A stretch of DNA of 46,253 nt from a virus. A model generated the notes under the pieces. That model was not told where the DNA came from, searched no databases, and saw only the letters and a list, made by a program, of their open reading frames with translations. The stretch lies in IMG/VR virus record IMGVR_UViG_3300047508_000185, positions 1-46,253 of that record; one strand, 5' to 3'. Below are positions 7,619-14,687 of this stretch, in pieces. Each line of letters starts with the position of its first letter. Positions within the stretch are counted from its first letter, which is position 1. Made by a program: the position numbers and the translations under genes.

Positions 7619-8179
7619 TCACAAAACAACGTCATCAAACCCGACAAAGTCTTTAGAATCAGCGTTTCGTGCCGAACCTTGGGATACAGCGCTAGATGCT
7701 TCGATCAGCTCCCCGCGGATGTCCTGCGGATCGTTTGCTAATTGCTTGCGAGTTCGTTTTCCCTTGATAACAGGGGCTTGCACGATCATCGTATTGACTG
7801 CAAGCTGTAAACGCTGGTCCGCGCCTAACACGGAGCCATTGGGAGCCTTTAAATCCGGGTTCACGGCAACAAAAGGTTTTCCTAATATTCTGCATTCCAC
7901 GTGTTTACGCATATCCCAACAGAGGGCAAGGTCCTTTTTTGCATATGCTTGTCTGTAGAGCGCTGCCGGCTCAACAATTTCGTCGAAAGCTTCTAAGACT
8001 GCAATGTTGTGGCGAATTCCTAAGTCTTTGAGCCAAAGGGGCTTGCGACCGCCCTTGTGGCGCACCTTGAACGTACTATGGCGCCGACCATCGTACTTGC
8101 CTTTCATTGGCTGCTCGGGAGTAGAGGCGGGATGGGGGTAAACGCGTTTGGGGATGCCCGACGTGGGACTAGCAGGCAT
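7619..8179 (-). CDS. Candidate small terminase subunit
   Basis: The protein has 186 residues and is the first substantial gene of the leftward late unit. It has a basic, Pro-rich N-terminus (KVRHKGGRKPLW), then a helical middle (NIAVLEAFDEIVEPAALYRQAYAKKDL). Position and size suit TerS, the DNA-recognition subunit, but no diagnostic HTH was seen, so this is inference from context. The start is uncertain: neither ATG 8179 nor ATG 8107 has a good ribosome binding site. Confidence 0.5.
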   Translation of the reverse strand: MPASPTSGIPKRVYPHPASTPEQPMKGKYDGRRHSTFKVRHKGGRKPLWLKDLGIRHNIAVLEAFDEIVEPAALYRQAYAKKDLALCWDMRKHVECRILGKPFVAVNPDLKAPNGSVLGADQRLQLAVNTMIVQAPVIKGKRTRKQLANDPQDIRGELIEASSAVSQGSARNADSKDFVGFDDVVL

Positions 8180-8493
8180 TACGCACGTGGGAGGAGCGTT
8201 GGTCAGGCAAGGGGTAGCGGATGAGAAGACCGAATGGGGGTCTGGGAGGGAGAAGCTTAGGGATTACCGGATTACTGAGCCGATTTTGGTTGAGGAGAAA
8301 TGCTTTTACCGGGCGTAAACGGATTTTGTGGAGTCCGGCCGGCTCTGCAGCATTCTTGCGCAGTAAGACTTGAGCGCGCGACCTGGACACATATTCCCGC
8401 GGCCGGTCTGAAAGTTTCTGGCCATCTGATAAGACACCAATTCGCAATGGATTCGCAAGCAACTGGAATTCCGCCAGCGCACGGAGTAGGGAC

Positions 8494-8507
8494 GTCCAAA
8501 TTTGGAC
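8494..8507. promoter_or_regulatory. Dispersed palindrome, site 4 (perfect)
   Basis: GTCCAAATTTGGAC, a perfect 14-bp palindrome in the control region about 130 bp upstream of the early promoter. Confidence 0.75.
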
Positions 8508-8634
8508 TTGGGGCCAGGTCCTTCCACGGACGAGAGAAAGAATCTGCCCCAAGTCGAGGGCGAATCGAGTCAACAGCTTACTCAGTAGTTTACACACCCT
8601 GTCAAAATTTCTTATTGTGTCCGTAATTATTCCA

Positions 8635-8664
8635 TTGACACGTTTATGGATGTACGTATATATT
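8635..8664 (+). promoter_or_regulatory. Early promoter, sigma70-like
   Basis: TTGACA at 8635-8640 is followed by TATATT at 8659-8664 with an 18-bp spacer; an alternative TATATA gives 16. It points at the leader gene at 8703 and the early operon. A dispersed palindrome lies about 85 bp downstream of the -10 (8747-8760), where a bound protein could stop elongation. Confidence 0.7.
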
Positions 8665-8702
8665 CGTGACAGTCGACAACCAATCGACGGGGAGCAGGAA
8701 CA

Positions 8703-8801
8703 ATGAATCATACGGAACAAGGCACGATTGAGTCCAGCGTTAGGGCGTCCAAAATTGGACGTTCTAGCGAAGGATTCAAACCCGTCCGGACAGGACGTTA
8801 A
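8703..8801 (+). CDS. Leader peptide carrying a palindrome
   Basis: The peptide has 32 residues and is the first frame after the early promoter. ATG is preceded by GGGGAGCAGGAACA. The peptide is basic and has no recognised domain. The palindrome at 8747-8760 lies inside it and encodes S-K-I-G. The next gene starts 13 bp after its stop. It could be a regulatory leader or a real small protein. Confidence 0.45.
   Translation: MNHTEQGTIESSVRASKIGRSSEGFKPVRTGR
8747..8760. promoter_or_regulatory. Dispersed palindrome, site 5
   Basis: GTCCAAAATTGGAC, fully conserved outer halves, downstream of the early promoter and inside the leader frame. Confidence 0.75.
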
Positions 8802-8814
8802 ACACGAGGACACT

Positions 8815-9186
8815 ATGCAACGTTGCTCACCTAAAGCACGATTCGAGTTTATTCACCTGATGATGAAACACTGCACAACCGTACCCGAATTCCAAGCTCG
8901 TAACGCGGCTTTGAAGCTATTGCGCTACGGCACTACGTTGGGACGCATCGCAGAGGACCAATGCAACGGCTTCCAAGACTGGCGCGGGAATTGGGACGAA
9001 CGCGCGGAAAAGCGGGCAGAGGCGAAGGAAGTAAGAATTACCGTGCTAGCGGAAAAGCTTTGCGAGTCGATCGGCTGCAAGATGGTCACACAAGGCGATC
9101 CGCGCGGCAATGTCTTGAAAATCGTAGTACCGGACGGCTACACGAACGATTGGGGCCGCGAAGGAATCGGCGTACCTACAAGCTAG
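8815..9186 (+). CDS. Conserved-type phage protein of unknown function
   Basis: The protein has 123 residues from ATG 8815, preceded by GAGGACACT. The N-terminal half is helical, with LLRYGTTLGRIAEDQCNG. The C-terminal half has a short alpha/beta pattern ending in GDPRGNVLKIVVPDG. A 'helix, Cys-Asn-Gly, then GDPRG-hydrophobic' arrangement recurs in small proteins of many phages whose role is unknown. It may be an early regulator because it is the first full gene after the early promoter. Confidence 0.7.
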   Translation: MQRCSPKARFEFIHLMMKHCTTVPEFQARNAALKLLRYGTTLGRIAEDQCNGFQDWRGNWDERAEKRAEAKEVRITVLAEKLCESIGCKMVTQGDPRGNVLKIVVPDGYTNDWGREGIGVPTS

Positions 9187-9192
9187 CGCATT

Positions 9193-9254
9193 GTGAGCTC
9201 ATTTCGCAGGTGAGCTCACTGGGCAGCTAGCCCAAAAGCCTTTCACCAAAGGCT
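9193..9254 (+). promoter_or_regulatory. Repeated palindrome and hairpin before 9267
   Basis: GTGAGCTCA occurs at 9193-9201 and again at 9210-9218; both are part of the palindrome GTGAGCTCAC. A 7-bp stem AGCCTTT/AAAGGCT (9237-9254) follows, ending just before the ribosome binding site of the next gene. It may be a weak terminator or a translational control element. No T-run follows. Confidence 0.35.
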
Positions 9255-9266
9255 AGGAGAAGAAAA

Positions 9267-9527
9267 ATGAGCAATCCAGTTATCAGGCACGAATCCTGCC
9301 ACAATTGCGGGCGAGATTTTGAAATCCGCGAGTACAGTTACATGAATCACAGCCAATTGATCCCGGTGGCAACCGACAACGGAAAAGTTCAGATTGGAGA
9401 ATGCTGCTGGAATAAGCTGGTCAACCGCACAATCGACTGGACCGATAAAGGCTGGACGTTGGTTCCTGAGATCCTTCACGGCGCCGCTCAGTTCGAAGAT
9501 GCTGCCAAGAATGGCGGCCGGCGATGA
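9267..9527 (+). CDS. Small zinc-binding protein
   Basis: The protein has 86 residues, with AGGAGAAGAAAA before the ATG. CHNCGR near the N-terminus and a central GECCWNKL give a probable four-Cys zinc site. The sequence is compact and soluble. No family was recognised. Its 3' end overlaps the convergent HNH gene by 40 bp. Confidence 0.65.
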   Translation: MSNPVIRHESCHNCGRDFEIREYSYMNHSQLIPVATDNGKVQIGECCWNKLVNRTIDWTDKGWTLVPEILHGAAQFEDAAKNGGRR

Positions 9528-10018
9528 GTCAAGGCTTTACGATGCGGGCACGTTCCATAAATATGCTCTGCATGATTGCAGTTCCAACAGAGCAAACGCA
9601 GATCGTCCGGGAAACCAAGTTTGATGATGACGTGATACCAGCGACCGCCCGTCACGCGGTAGTGCTTCGGCTGTCCTGGATAGTGGCAGCGCGGATCGCT
9701 GTTGCCATTGCGCTCGGCGTGGTCAATCGTCAAGAACTCCTGAGTGGTCTCACCGCAACAGCAGCATTGATTGCCGTAGTGCGCAAAGACGATGGCTTTA
9801 CGCTCAGCAGACTTATTGCGTTGCCAAGCCAGTTTGAGTGGCAAGCGTTTGCGCTGGGACTTGCGGTAATAGGGTGCTGCCTTCTGCCTGCACTGCGGAC
9901 ACAGATTCGGGCCACCCGACGCCGCACCGCATTGGAAGCAAAGCCCAGCAGCCTTACGCTTCGCTTTCCAAGCCCTTCTGTAATCCGCTTTATTCATGTG
10001 GGGAGTAATCCGAAGCAT
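9488..10018 (-). CDS. HNH endonuclease, homing type
   Basis: The protein has 176 residues from ATG 10018; ATG 9997 is an alternative, and neither has a clear ribosome binding site. An N-terminal zinc-binding region (CFQCG, CPQC) is followed by a basic linker, then the HNH core: HYGNQCCCCGE, LTIDHAERNGN, WYHVIIKLGFPDDLRLLCWNCNHA. It lies antisense to the early genes and overlaps the end of 9267-9527, as expected for an inserted free-standing homing gene. Cuts DNA; no obvious role in the phage cycle. Confidence 0.85.
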   Translation of the reverse strand: MLRITPHMNKADYRRAWKAKRKAAGLCFQCGAASGGPNLCPQCRQKAAPYYRKSQRKRLPLKLAWQRNKSAERKAIVFAHYGNQCCCCGETTQEFLTIDHAERNGNSDPRCHYPGQPKHYRVTGGRWYHVIIKLGFPDDLRLLCWNCNHAEHIYGTCPHRKALTHRRPPFLAASSN

Positions 10019-10046
10019 ATCAGATGCGCTTAATGACTTGATTTTC

Positions 10047-10070
10047 GTAGCCGCTCACTCCGAGCGCTAC
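10047..10070. repeat. Inverted repeat, possible terminator-like hairpin
   Basis: GTAG-C-CGCTC, a 5-nt loop, then GAGCG-CTAC: nine paired bases with one bulge. It lies in the gap between the HNH gene start and the gene at 10162. No T-run on either side, so its role is unclear. Confidence 0.35.
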
Positions 10071-10115
10071 GAGACCTTACGGCTGGTAACCGTTCACGGA
10101 CTGCTAGGCAAGGCA

Positions 10116-10129
10116 GTCCAAATTTGGAT
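10116..10129. promoter_or_regulatory. Dispersed palindrome, site 6
   Basis: GTCCAAATTTGGAT, intergenic, ending 32 bp before the ATG at 10162. This is a classical operator or roadblock position. Confidence 0.75.
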
Positions 10130-10161
10130 GTAAAACACGGAACAAAAAAGGGGGCAATCCA

Positions 10162-10620
10162 ATGCCAACATCGCTGAATATCGTACAAAAGTTTTACCCG
10201 GAAGTTACATCTGTCACGGATGCAAAAAGAAACATTCGCGTTGAAGTTACCAAGCGGGATTCCAACTCCGCCACCGTCAAGAATCACAAAGGCTGCGCCA
10301 TGGCAGTGGCTTGCAAACGGAAGTTTAATGCGACGGGCGTGATTATCTCCCGCGCAAGCGCCTATCTCGTGACCGGCGACAAGGCCGTGAGGTACGCGGT
10401 GCCCGCTTCAGTCTCCCGCGAGGTCATTTCCTTTGACCGTGGAGCAGGCTTCGAAGAGGGCGAATACCAACTCTCTAAACCTGCAAAAATTCCCGTCCAT
10501 CACGGGGTCAAAACGGGAAAGGGGAAAGGCCATCAGGGCGGGAGTGACGCGGATCGAAAATTCCATCACGAGACCACGAATGTCAGAACGGCTCTTTACA
10601 GCAAAAGGAATCTGGGCTGA
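10162..10620 (+). CDS. Hypothetical basic early protein
   Basis: The protein has 152 residues, with AGGGGGCAATCCA before the ATG. It is basic, mixed alpha/beta in the first 100 residues (TSVTDAKRNIRVEVTKRD, CAMAVACKRKFNATGVIISRASAYLV), with a Gly/Lys/His-rich tail. It has no recognised domain, and a nucleic-acid-binding role would be only a guess from charge. The palindrome just upstream suggests that it is controlled by the dispersed-site system. Confidence 0.7.
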   Translation: MPTSLNIVQKFYPEVTSVTDAKRNIRVEVTKRDSNSATVKNHKGCAMAVACKRKFNATGVIISRASAYLVTGDKAVRYAVPASVSREVISFDRGAGFEEGEYQLSKPAKIPVHHGVKTGKGKGHQGGSDADRKFHHETTNVRTALYSKRNLG

Positions 10621-10643
10621 ACTGCACATTACACGGAGGAAAA

Positions 10644-10793
10644 ATGGGAGCGATTAAGAGTAAGAAGTGTTCGGCTGGGCACAGGATGGCCGGCGACAAT
10701 CTCTATTTCCGGAAAGACGGCTCGCGCGAGTGCAGGAAGTGCGCAGCCGCGCGTCAGAAGGCACGCCGAAAGAGGCTCAAAAATGAGGCTTAA
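10644..10793 (+). CDS. Small zinc-finger protein, HNH-like N-terminal module
   Basis: The protein has 49 residues, with GGAGGAAAA before the ATG. CSAGH...GDNLYF...CRKCAAARQ is the zinc module often found at the N-terminus of phage HNH endonucleases, but here it stands alone with a basic tail and no nuclease core. It may be a remnant or a stand-alone DNA-binding finger. It overlaps the next gene by 11 bp. Confidence 0.6.
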   Translation: MGAIKSKKCSAGHRMAGDNLYFRKDGSRECRKCAAARQKARRKRLKNEA

Positions 10794-10941
10794 AGCTTGG
10801 TTGCAATGGCTGTTTGCAGTGGTGTTTATGGTTGCCTGGACTGTGGGTACTTTGGCCATGCGTCATCCGATTGAGTGCCTGGTGGTGTGGTTGGCCGTTT
10901 TGTGGTTTGGAGCGCTGCAGTTTCCACGGAGGGAACCATGA
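10783..10941 (+). CDS. Small inner-membrane protein
   Basis: The protein has 52 residues. Two hydrophobic helices (about 5-25 and 30-45) are rich in Trp and Val. The start lies inside the upstream gene and the stop is coupled to the next ATG (ATGA). It is an early membrane protein; superinfection exclusion or host-envelope modulation is possible, but nothing diagnostic is visible. Confidence 0.6.
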   Translation: MRLKAWLQWLFAVVFMVAWTVGTLAMRHPIECLVVWLAVLWFGALQFPRREP

Positions 10942-11183
10942 AGGAAATTAACGCTTTTGCCGTCTTCCTGCGTATGGCGGAAACCGATGATTCAGCGTTG
11001 CGCCTCGCGCCATTAGATGGCGTTCTCAACATGAAAATCGTGAAGGCTGGGACGCAAGTGACCATCGGAGCTGCGGGCGATGTCCTCCACGGCATTATGA
11101 CGGGCAGGTTTATCGGCGGGTTGCTTCTCTGCGATGTGAAGCGGTTCGATCAACTTAAAGCGGAAATGGAGCAAGAGCCATGA
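10938..11183 (+). CDS. Hypothetical early protein
   Basis: The protein has 81 residues, with ATGA overlaps on both sides. It is a mixed alpha/beta soluble protein (AFAVFLRMAETDDSALRLAPLDG...AGTQVTIGAAGDVLHGIMTGRF). No recognised domain. Confidence 0.6.
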   Translation: MKEINAFAVFLRMAETDDSALRLAPLDGVLNMKIVKAGTQVTIGAAGDVLHGIMTGRFIGGLLLCDVKRFDQLKAEMEQEP

Positions 11184-11311
11184 AACTCGATCCTCAAGAC
11201 TGGAAAGACTTGCGCTATCACAAGCCCTTTCCTTACTGGGCAGAGGTGGTTGTCTGCGCGTTCATTCTCATCCTGGGAGCGCTGTCTTGGTACTTGGGGA
11301 GGGATCAGTGA
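11180..11311 (+). CDS. Tiny single-pass membrane protein
   Basis: The protein has 43 residues, coupled at both ends (ATGA, GTGA). A soluble N-terminus of about 20 residues is followed by one transmembrane helix (VVVCAFILILGALSWYL). It is the second membrane protein in this early chain. Function unknown. Confidence 0.55.
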   Translation: MKLDPQDWKDLRYHKPFPYWAEVVVCAFILILGALSWYLGRDQ

Positions 11312-11604
11312 ACTCGTTACGCTGGAGTCTTAATACCGCTGAGGAAGTGATCAAAGTTGCCCAATTACTTTTGGGGGCTCGCGGTTATGTTGTGTTCCGA
11401 TATCCCAATTGCACAGAGCAGCGTCTAGGGCAGATTGAACACAACCTCTGGACGGTTCCTGTTGATCAGCCGTTTGTGCTTGTTGCCAAGACGACCCACG
11501 AAGATTGGGAAGAACAGCGAAAGCTTGCGGCTCCGGTGGTGAATCGCCCGTACACGCCGATGAGCGCAGAGGCAATGCATTACTACCGGGCGGTGACGGA
11601 ATGA
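11308..11604 (+). CDS. Hypothetical early protein
   Basis: The protein has 98 residues, with a GTG start overlapping the previous stop (GTGA) and its own stop overlapping the recombinase ATG (ATGA). It is alpha/beta, with a helix at about 9-24 followed by strands. No recognised domain. Coupling to the recombinase suggests co-production. Confidence 0.6.
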   Translation: MNSLRWSLNTAEEVIKVAQLLLGARGYVVFRYPNCTEQRLGQIEHNLWTVPVDQPFVLVAKTTHEDWEEQRKLAAPVVNRPYTPMSAEAMHYYRAVTE

Positions 11605-12260
11605 CTCCAGCCGTGCTCTACATGCGCTGCTCAGGGATGGGGCAGGTCGATGGAGATACTTGGGACCGGCAACAAGATGCTTGCCGCAAGTATGCCGACG
11701 CACATGAGATTGAAATTGTCGCTGAATACCGCGATGAAGGCTTAAGCGGCAAGACGGAGCTCGAAGGCCGCGCTGGGTTAGCAGCCTGTTTAGAACGTGT
11801 GGAAAACAACGGAGTCAAGCTGGTACTGTGCGAGTCCGCTGACAGACTGGCGCGCGATTCCATGATTGCCGAGTTGATCGTCCGACAATTCCAGAAGGCA
11901 GGCGTCCGCGTGATTGCCGGGGGCGTGGATCTCACGGCTGGCGACGACTCAAATCCGACCGCCAAGCTGATTCGGCAAATCCTGGCATCCGTGGCCGAGT
12001 TCGACCGCTGCGTCACGGTACTCAAACTCAAAGCCGCGCGTGATCGGATGAAGGCAAAAACTGGCAAGTGTGAGGGGCAAAAGGCTTTTGGCCATTACCC
12101 TGGCGAAGCTGTAACCCTGACCATCATCCAAGACCTGAGCAGGAAAAGACAGACTCCCACCCAGATTGCACGGCGCCTGAACGAGCTCGCCATCCCCGCT
12201 CGACTGGGCGGGAAGTGGCACGGAGCGTCAATTCACAAGATTTTGCGGAGGAAAGTATGA
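11601..12260 (+). CDS. Serine recombinase (resolvase/invertase-like)
   Basis: The protein has 219 residues. It has an N-terminal resolvase domain with LYMRCS (catalytic Ser about residue 10), a DRQ..CRKYA helix, DEGLSGKTELEGR, and LVLCESADRLARD (conserved Asp/Arg cluster). This is followed by the long E helix and a short C-terminal helix-turn-helix (TPTQIARRLNELAIPARLGGKWHGASIHKILRR) like the start of the 'recombinase' domain. It is much shorter than large serine integrases (450-700 residues), so it could be an invertase, a resolvase or a minimal integrase. No attP was identified. Its start overlaps the upstream stop. Confidence 0.88.
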   Translation: MTPAVLYMRCSGMGQVDGDTWDRQQDACRKYADAHEIEIVAEYRDEGLSGKTELEGRAGLAACLERVENNGVKLVLCESADRLARDSMIAELIVRQFQKAGVRVIAGGVDLTAGDDSNPTAKLIRQILASVAEFDRCVTVLKLKAARDRMKAKTGKCEGQKAFGHYPGEAVTLTIIQDLSRKRQTPTQIARRLNELAIPARLGGKWHGASIHKILRRKV

Positions 12261-12451
12261 GTCTAAAATTGGACGTCTATGAGACCAGCGGCCGGCTTAC
12301 TGTCCAAGGCCGCAACCATGTTGTCAAACTGCTCCTGGCCAAGTGGGAAAACGCTCAGAATCGCCCTCAGAGCCCTTGGTGGCGGGATATGGTGTCTAGC
12401 CTCTGGAAAATCGCTAAGTCGGGTTGGAGGGGCGTCTGGCCCGCATCCTAG
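12257..12451 (+). CDS. Small Trp-rich protein with palindrome at its start
   Basis: The protein has 64 residues, coupled to the recombinase by ATGA. The palindrome at 12261-12274 covers codons 2-6 and encodes S-L-K-L-D. It is basic and contains several Trp. The 3' end converges on the minus-strand gene ending at 12414 and overlaps it by 38 bp. No recognised domain. Confidence 0.55.
   Translation: MSLKLDVYETSGRLTVQGRNHVVKLLLAKWENAQNRPQSPWWRDMVSSLWKIAKSGWRGVWPAS
12261..12274. promoter_or_regulatory. Dispersed palindrome, site 7
   Basis: GTCTAAAATTGGAC, at the very start of the gene following the recombinase. Confidence 0.7.
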
Positions 12452-12857
12452 CGAGCCTACCGGACAGTTCCGCCTTGCGCTCCTCCGACATGGCAACCGT
12501 CCGTCGACGGTAAATGTGGCAAGCCTGAAGAACTGCCTCTGTAGAAGCCCGATTTGAGGGGTCAAATAAAACTGTGCCCTCATTGTCGGCGGACTGGCCA
12601 ACTGTGCAACCTGCGGCTGCAAGTGCCATCCGAGCCTTGATCCAGCACCCTCGTGGGAGCTGGCCGGATCCTTCCGCAAGCAGTGCGGCGCCAAAAACCT
12701 TCCCATCCAGCGAGTGCTGATAGATATGGCAGGCGGTAAACCGGCGAGTCTTGCCGGGTATCACAAGTTCTCCACAGGCGTCGGTTCTTGTCCTGAGACG
12801 GTTTTTACGGGCGAATTCCCGGATTACATCCTGCGTACCATAGTCGCTCTCTGGCAT
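12414..12857 (-). CDS. Hypothetical protein, last gene of recombination cluster
   Basis: The protein has 147 residues, with AAGGGGGATCC before the ATG. The N-terminal 45 residues (DVIREFARKNRLRTRTDACGELVIPG) resemble a small DNA-binding or replication-associated start; the C-terminus is basic. It contains CHIYxxxxDGKxF and a later CHIYRRR. No confident family. It follows RusA by 10 bp. Confidence 0.6.
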   Translation of the reverse strand: MPESDYGTQDVIREFARKNRLRTRTDACGELVIPGKTRRFTACHIYQHSLDGKVFGAALLAEGSGQLPRGCWIKARMALAAAGCTVGQSADNEGTVLFDPSNRASTEAVLQACHIYRRRTVAMSEERKAELSGRLARMRARRPSNPT

Positions 12858-12867
12858 GGATCCCCCT

Positions 12868-13323
12868 TTAAAACGGCAATTCCGAGTCTTTCACCGGCTG
12901 CCGCACGTAAGGCTTCGATGCCGGCAGAACCTCAGTGACTGTGACCTCGACCCGCGGCGGGTTCCCGTAAGCCTTTGTGGCAAAGAGCTCTGTGACCTGG
13001 CTGTCATCCGCAAAGGCTATACCAGTCAACGAATCCAAAATCAGACGGATGTTTTTATCGAGATCGGGACGGGTTGTTTTCTCCGCGAGGGCTTTGACCG
13101 ACTTGGGCCTGGCGAAGTAGAAGGCAACCATAATCCGGATCGGTACACCTTTGCCGGCAGGCTGGCCGCCCTTCATAGCTTCAAGGCATGTCTGCGAAAC
13201 CTGCTGGCGCCATGGCTTGGTTTTCTTGCTGGCATTGACCAGCACAGCTCGAGTCCAACCCTTCGGGACAAAAGCTTTCAGGCTGCCCTGGCTAACCGGC
13301 TCGCCCAGTACCGTGAACGTCAC
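12868..13323 (-). CDS. rusA: RusA-family Holliday junction resolvase
   Basis: The protein has 151 residues from GTG 13323, overlapping the upstream stop (GTGA); an in-frame extension to 13407 is unlikely. The start MTFTVLGEPVSQGSLK fits the family's first strand. The core PDLDKNIRLILDSLTG then IAFADDSQV (about 86-110) holds the catalytic acidic residues. RusA dimers cut four-way junctions during recombination and replication. Unusually, the protein ends in DSELPF, much like the SSB C-terminal tip (DDDIPF). The neighbours are the other genes of the minus-strand replication cluster. Confidence 0.9.
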   Translation of the reverse strand: MTFTVLGEPVSQGSLKAFVPKGWTRAVLVNASKKTKPWRQQVSQTCLEAMKGGQPAGKGVPIRIMVAFYFARPKSVKALAEKTTRPDLDKNIRLILDSLTGIAFADDSQVTELFATKAYGNPPRVEVTVTEVLPASKPYVRQPVKDSELPF

Positions 13324-13532
13324 AGCTTGCCGCCTTGCAGGATGCCCAGCTTTGGGGCTGGAAGGGGTCTGGGACCGCCTGTTGCCCTCAAGTTGGCTAC
13401 AAACCACTCAGCCATCTCAATCGAAGCAAATTTCGCCAGCAAATGCCCTCCCTGCGAACCAACCTCCCTGGCGTAGACTCCGAAGCGCAACAACGACTGA
13501 CCCTGCGAATCAAGCCTTACGTCCAAAATCAT
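13320..13532 (-). CDS. Hypothetical protein
   Basis: The protein has 70 residues from ATG 13532, overlapping the previous stop (ATGA) and linked to RusA by GTGA. It is a compact alpha/beta protein (ILDVRLDSQGQSLLRFGVYA...MAEWFVANLRATGG). No family. A recombination or replication accessory by location only. Confidence 0.6.
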   Translation of the reverse strand: MILDVRLDSQGQSLLRFGVYAREVGSQGGHLLAKFASIEMAEWFVANLRATGGPRPLPAPKLGILQGGKL

Positions 13533-13852
13533 TTCGCCCTCACGCTCCCGGCTTTTACGTTGCACTGGTAGCACAGACAGGAATTCAACCACGATCCGCG
13601 TTCGTCCTCGATCCGGTCATCCTGCCTGGCTCCGCCCATTCCCCTGCCATCATCGTGCTGGAACGTGGCTGAGTTGAAATAGCCTTGCGTTTCCCGCATC
13701 GGGTTCTGACAGGTACCACAGCGCCAGCCTTGCCGGGCTGCCATGGCGTTGCGGCGCCGTTTGTACTCTGCTCGGCCTTTCTTGTTGGGCAAACAGACTT
13801 CCCGGTTGTCGTCGTACTTGCGGTAAATGTCGTCGACCAGGATGGGAATCAT
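13529..13852 (-). CDS. HNH-like zinc protein
   Basis: The protein has 107 residues from ATG 13852 (ATGA overlap). CGTCQNP near residue 50 and CLCYQC near the end form the zinc knuckles. Between them, FQHDDGRGMGGARQDDRI is a variant HNH signature (His-Asp before a loop). It is probably a small HNH nuclease built into the operon by tight overlaps, so it may be an integral rather than a homing gene. The catalytic pattern is not perfect, hence moderate confidence. Confidence 0.6.
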   Translation of the reverse strand: MIPILVDDIYRKYDDNREVCLPNKKGRAEYKRRRNAMAARQGWRCGTCQNPMRETQGYFNSATFQHDDGRGMGGARQDDRIEDERGSWLNSCLCYQCNVKAGSVRAK

Positions 13853-14418
13853 TCCGGCAACCAACTCACGCAGTACTCCAGAAACGTAGTCAGCGAGGCC
13901 GTAGGGTCGACCAGCTTGTAAGCCTCATAGGCACCCTCGATCCGCTCCCACTGGCTCACACTGAATTTCAGTTTCACCGTCACAATCTGTTCGATGAGTT
14001 GTTCCGGATGCGACTCCTGCAGGGCCTCACGGAATTCCTTTGGCGTTTTCTTGGCTGCGTCAATCACTTCCGGAGAACGTCTAATTTTGGACGAGAGTTG
14101 TTTCAGAACCCCAGCCGAGCCCAGCGGGATTTGCGCCAGTTCTTCCGGAGGAATGTCCACACTCAATTCCTTGTACCGGCCCATGACCAGATAGAGATAG
14201 CTGCGCGACCGCGGAGCCGCATCACACAGCCAGGACTCAAACGAGTGAAAGCCTAAAACTTCCCAGTCGCGGTCTCGATCCACTTCCACGCAGCAACGTG
14301 CAATCTCTGTCCAATCTGCCCACTGCCTTTCAAACTCGCGCACGAAGTTGTCACGGTTCCGCGCCCGCTGCAGGATTAGCAGGTGTTCCGCAACCGATAC
14401 GAAGTCTGTAGTGGCCAT
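13849..14418 (-). CDS. Hypothetical helical protein, possible DNA-binding
   Basis: The protein has 189 residues from ATG 14418, overlapping the previous stop (TAATG). It is mainly alpha-helical. A central segment (LGFHSFESWLCDAAPRSRSYLYLVMGRYKEL...) resembles the helix-turn-helix-rich middle of phage ParB-like or replication accessory proteins, followed by a C-terminal helical domain. This is a weak resemblance. The palindrome at 14079-14092 lies inside the gene. Confidence 0.6.
   Translation of the reverse strand: MATTDFVSVAEHLLILQRARNRDNFVREFERQWADWTEIARCCVEVDRDRDWEVLGFHSFESWLCDAAPRSRSYLYLVMGRYKELSVDIPPEELAQIPLGSAGVLKQLSSKIRRSPEVIDAAKKTPKEFREALQESHPEQLIEQIVTVKLKFSVSQWERIEGAYEAYKLVDPTASLTTFLEYCVSWLPE
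14079..14092. promoter_or_regulatory. Dispersed palindrome, site 8
   Basis: GTCTAATTTTGGAC, inside the 189-residue protein gene, encoding S-K-I on the minus strand. Confidence 0.7.
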
Positions 14419-14687
14419 TAGACTTGTCTCTTCCCGTAGAGCGCTTCCCACTCCTGAAGTTTTTTCAAATCCGTCTTGATGCCTTTTTTGTCGGTTGTGC
14501 CAAGTTGCCGGCGAATCTCATCGAGCCAGATTTTATAGGGGTGATACTTTCTTTCACCGAAGGGATACGCTTCCCGCAACCGTGCGCGTGTTGCTTTCAT
14601 ATCCTCGGGCGTGTTCCATGAACACTGATCCAAGATTTCTGAGATTATTTCCGCCGCCGAGCTGCGCCAATTAGAACGGGATGTCAT
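14418..14687 (-). CDS. Hypothetical protein
   Basis: The protein has 89 residues. It is helical and basic, with a Pro-Phe-Gly-Glu turn (AYPFGERKYHPYKIWLDEIRRQL). It overlaps its neighbours on both sides. The pattern is typical of small replication-module proteins, but no family was recognised. Confidence 0.6.
   Translation of the reverse strand: MTSRSNWRSSAAEIISEILDQCSWNTPEDMKATRARLREAYPFGERKYHPYKIWLDEIRRQLGTTDKKGIKTDLKKLQEWEALYGKRQV

Larger units (their letters stand above)
8180..8702. promoter_or_regulatory. Divergent control region
   Basis: This is about 520 bp between leftward late genes and rightward early genes. Long open frames exist on both strands (8813-8169 minus, 8300-8626 plus) but lack family resemblance and initiation signals. 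It holds the perfect palindrome at 8494-8507 and the early promoter at 8635-8664. It is the most likely place for the lysis/lysogeny switch. No origin or attachment site could be recognised. Confidence 0.55.

Noticed and set aside
8169-8813. Minus-strand 214-residue frame across the control region
   Set aside because: It covers the early promoter, the leader gene and a palindrome, has no initiation signal and a random-looking composition.
9524-10033. Plus-strand 169-residue frame with membrane-like segments
   Set aside because: It is the antisense shadow of the HNH gene, whose motifs are clear on the other strand.
11505-11600. N-terminal extension of the serine recombinase
   Set aside because: The catalytic domain starts directly at Met 11601, which overlaps the upstream stop; the extension has no fold.
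12263-12706. Minus-strand 147-residue frame overlapping 12414-12857
   Set aside because: Shadow frame; the chosen gene has a ribosome binding site and follows RusA directly.
13521-13532. GTCCAAAATC and similar half-sites (also near 23753, 37163, 40018)
   Set aside because: Only one half matches, which is expected by chance in 46 kb.
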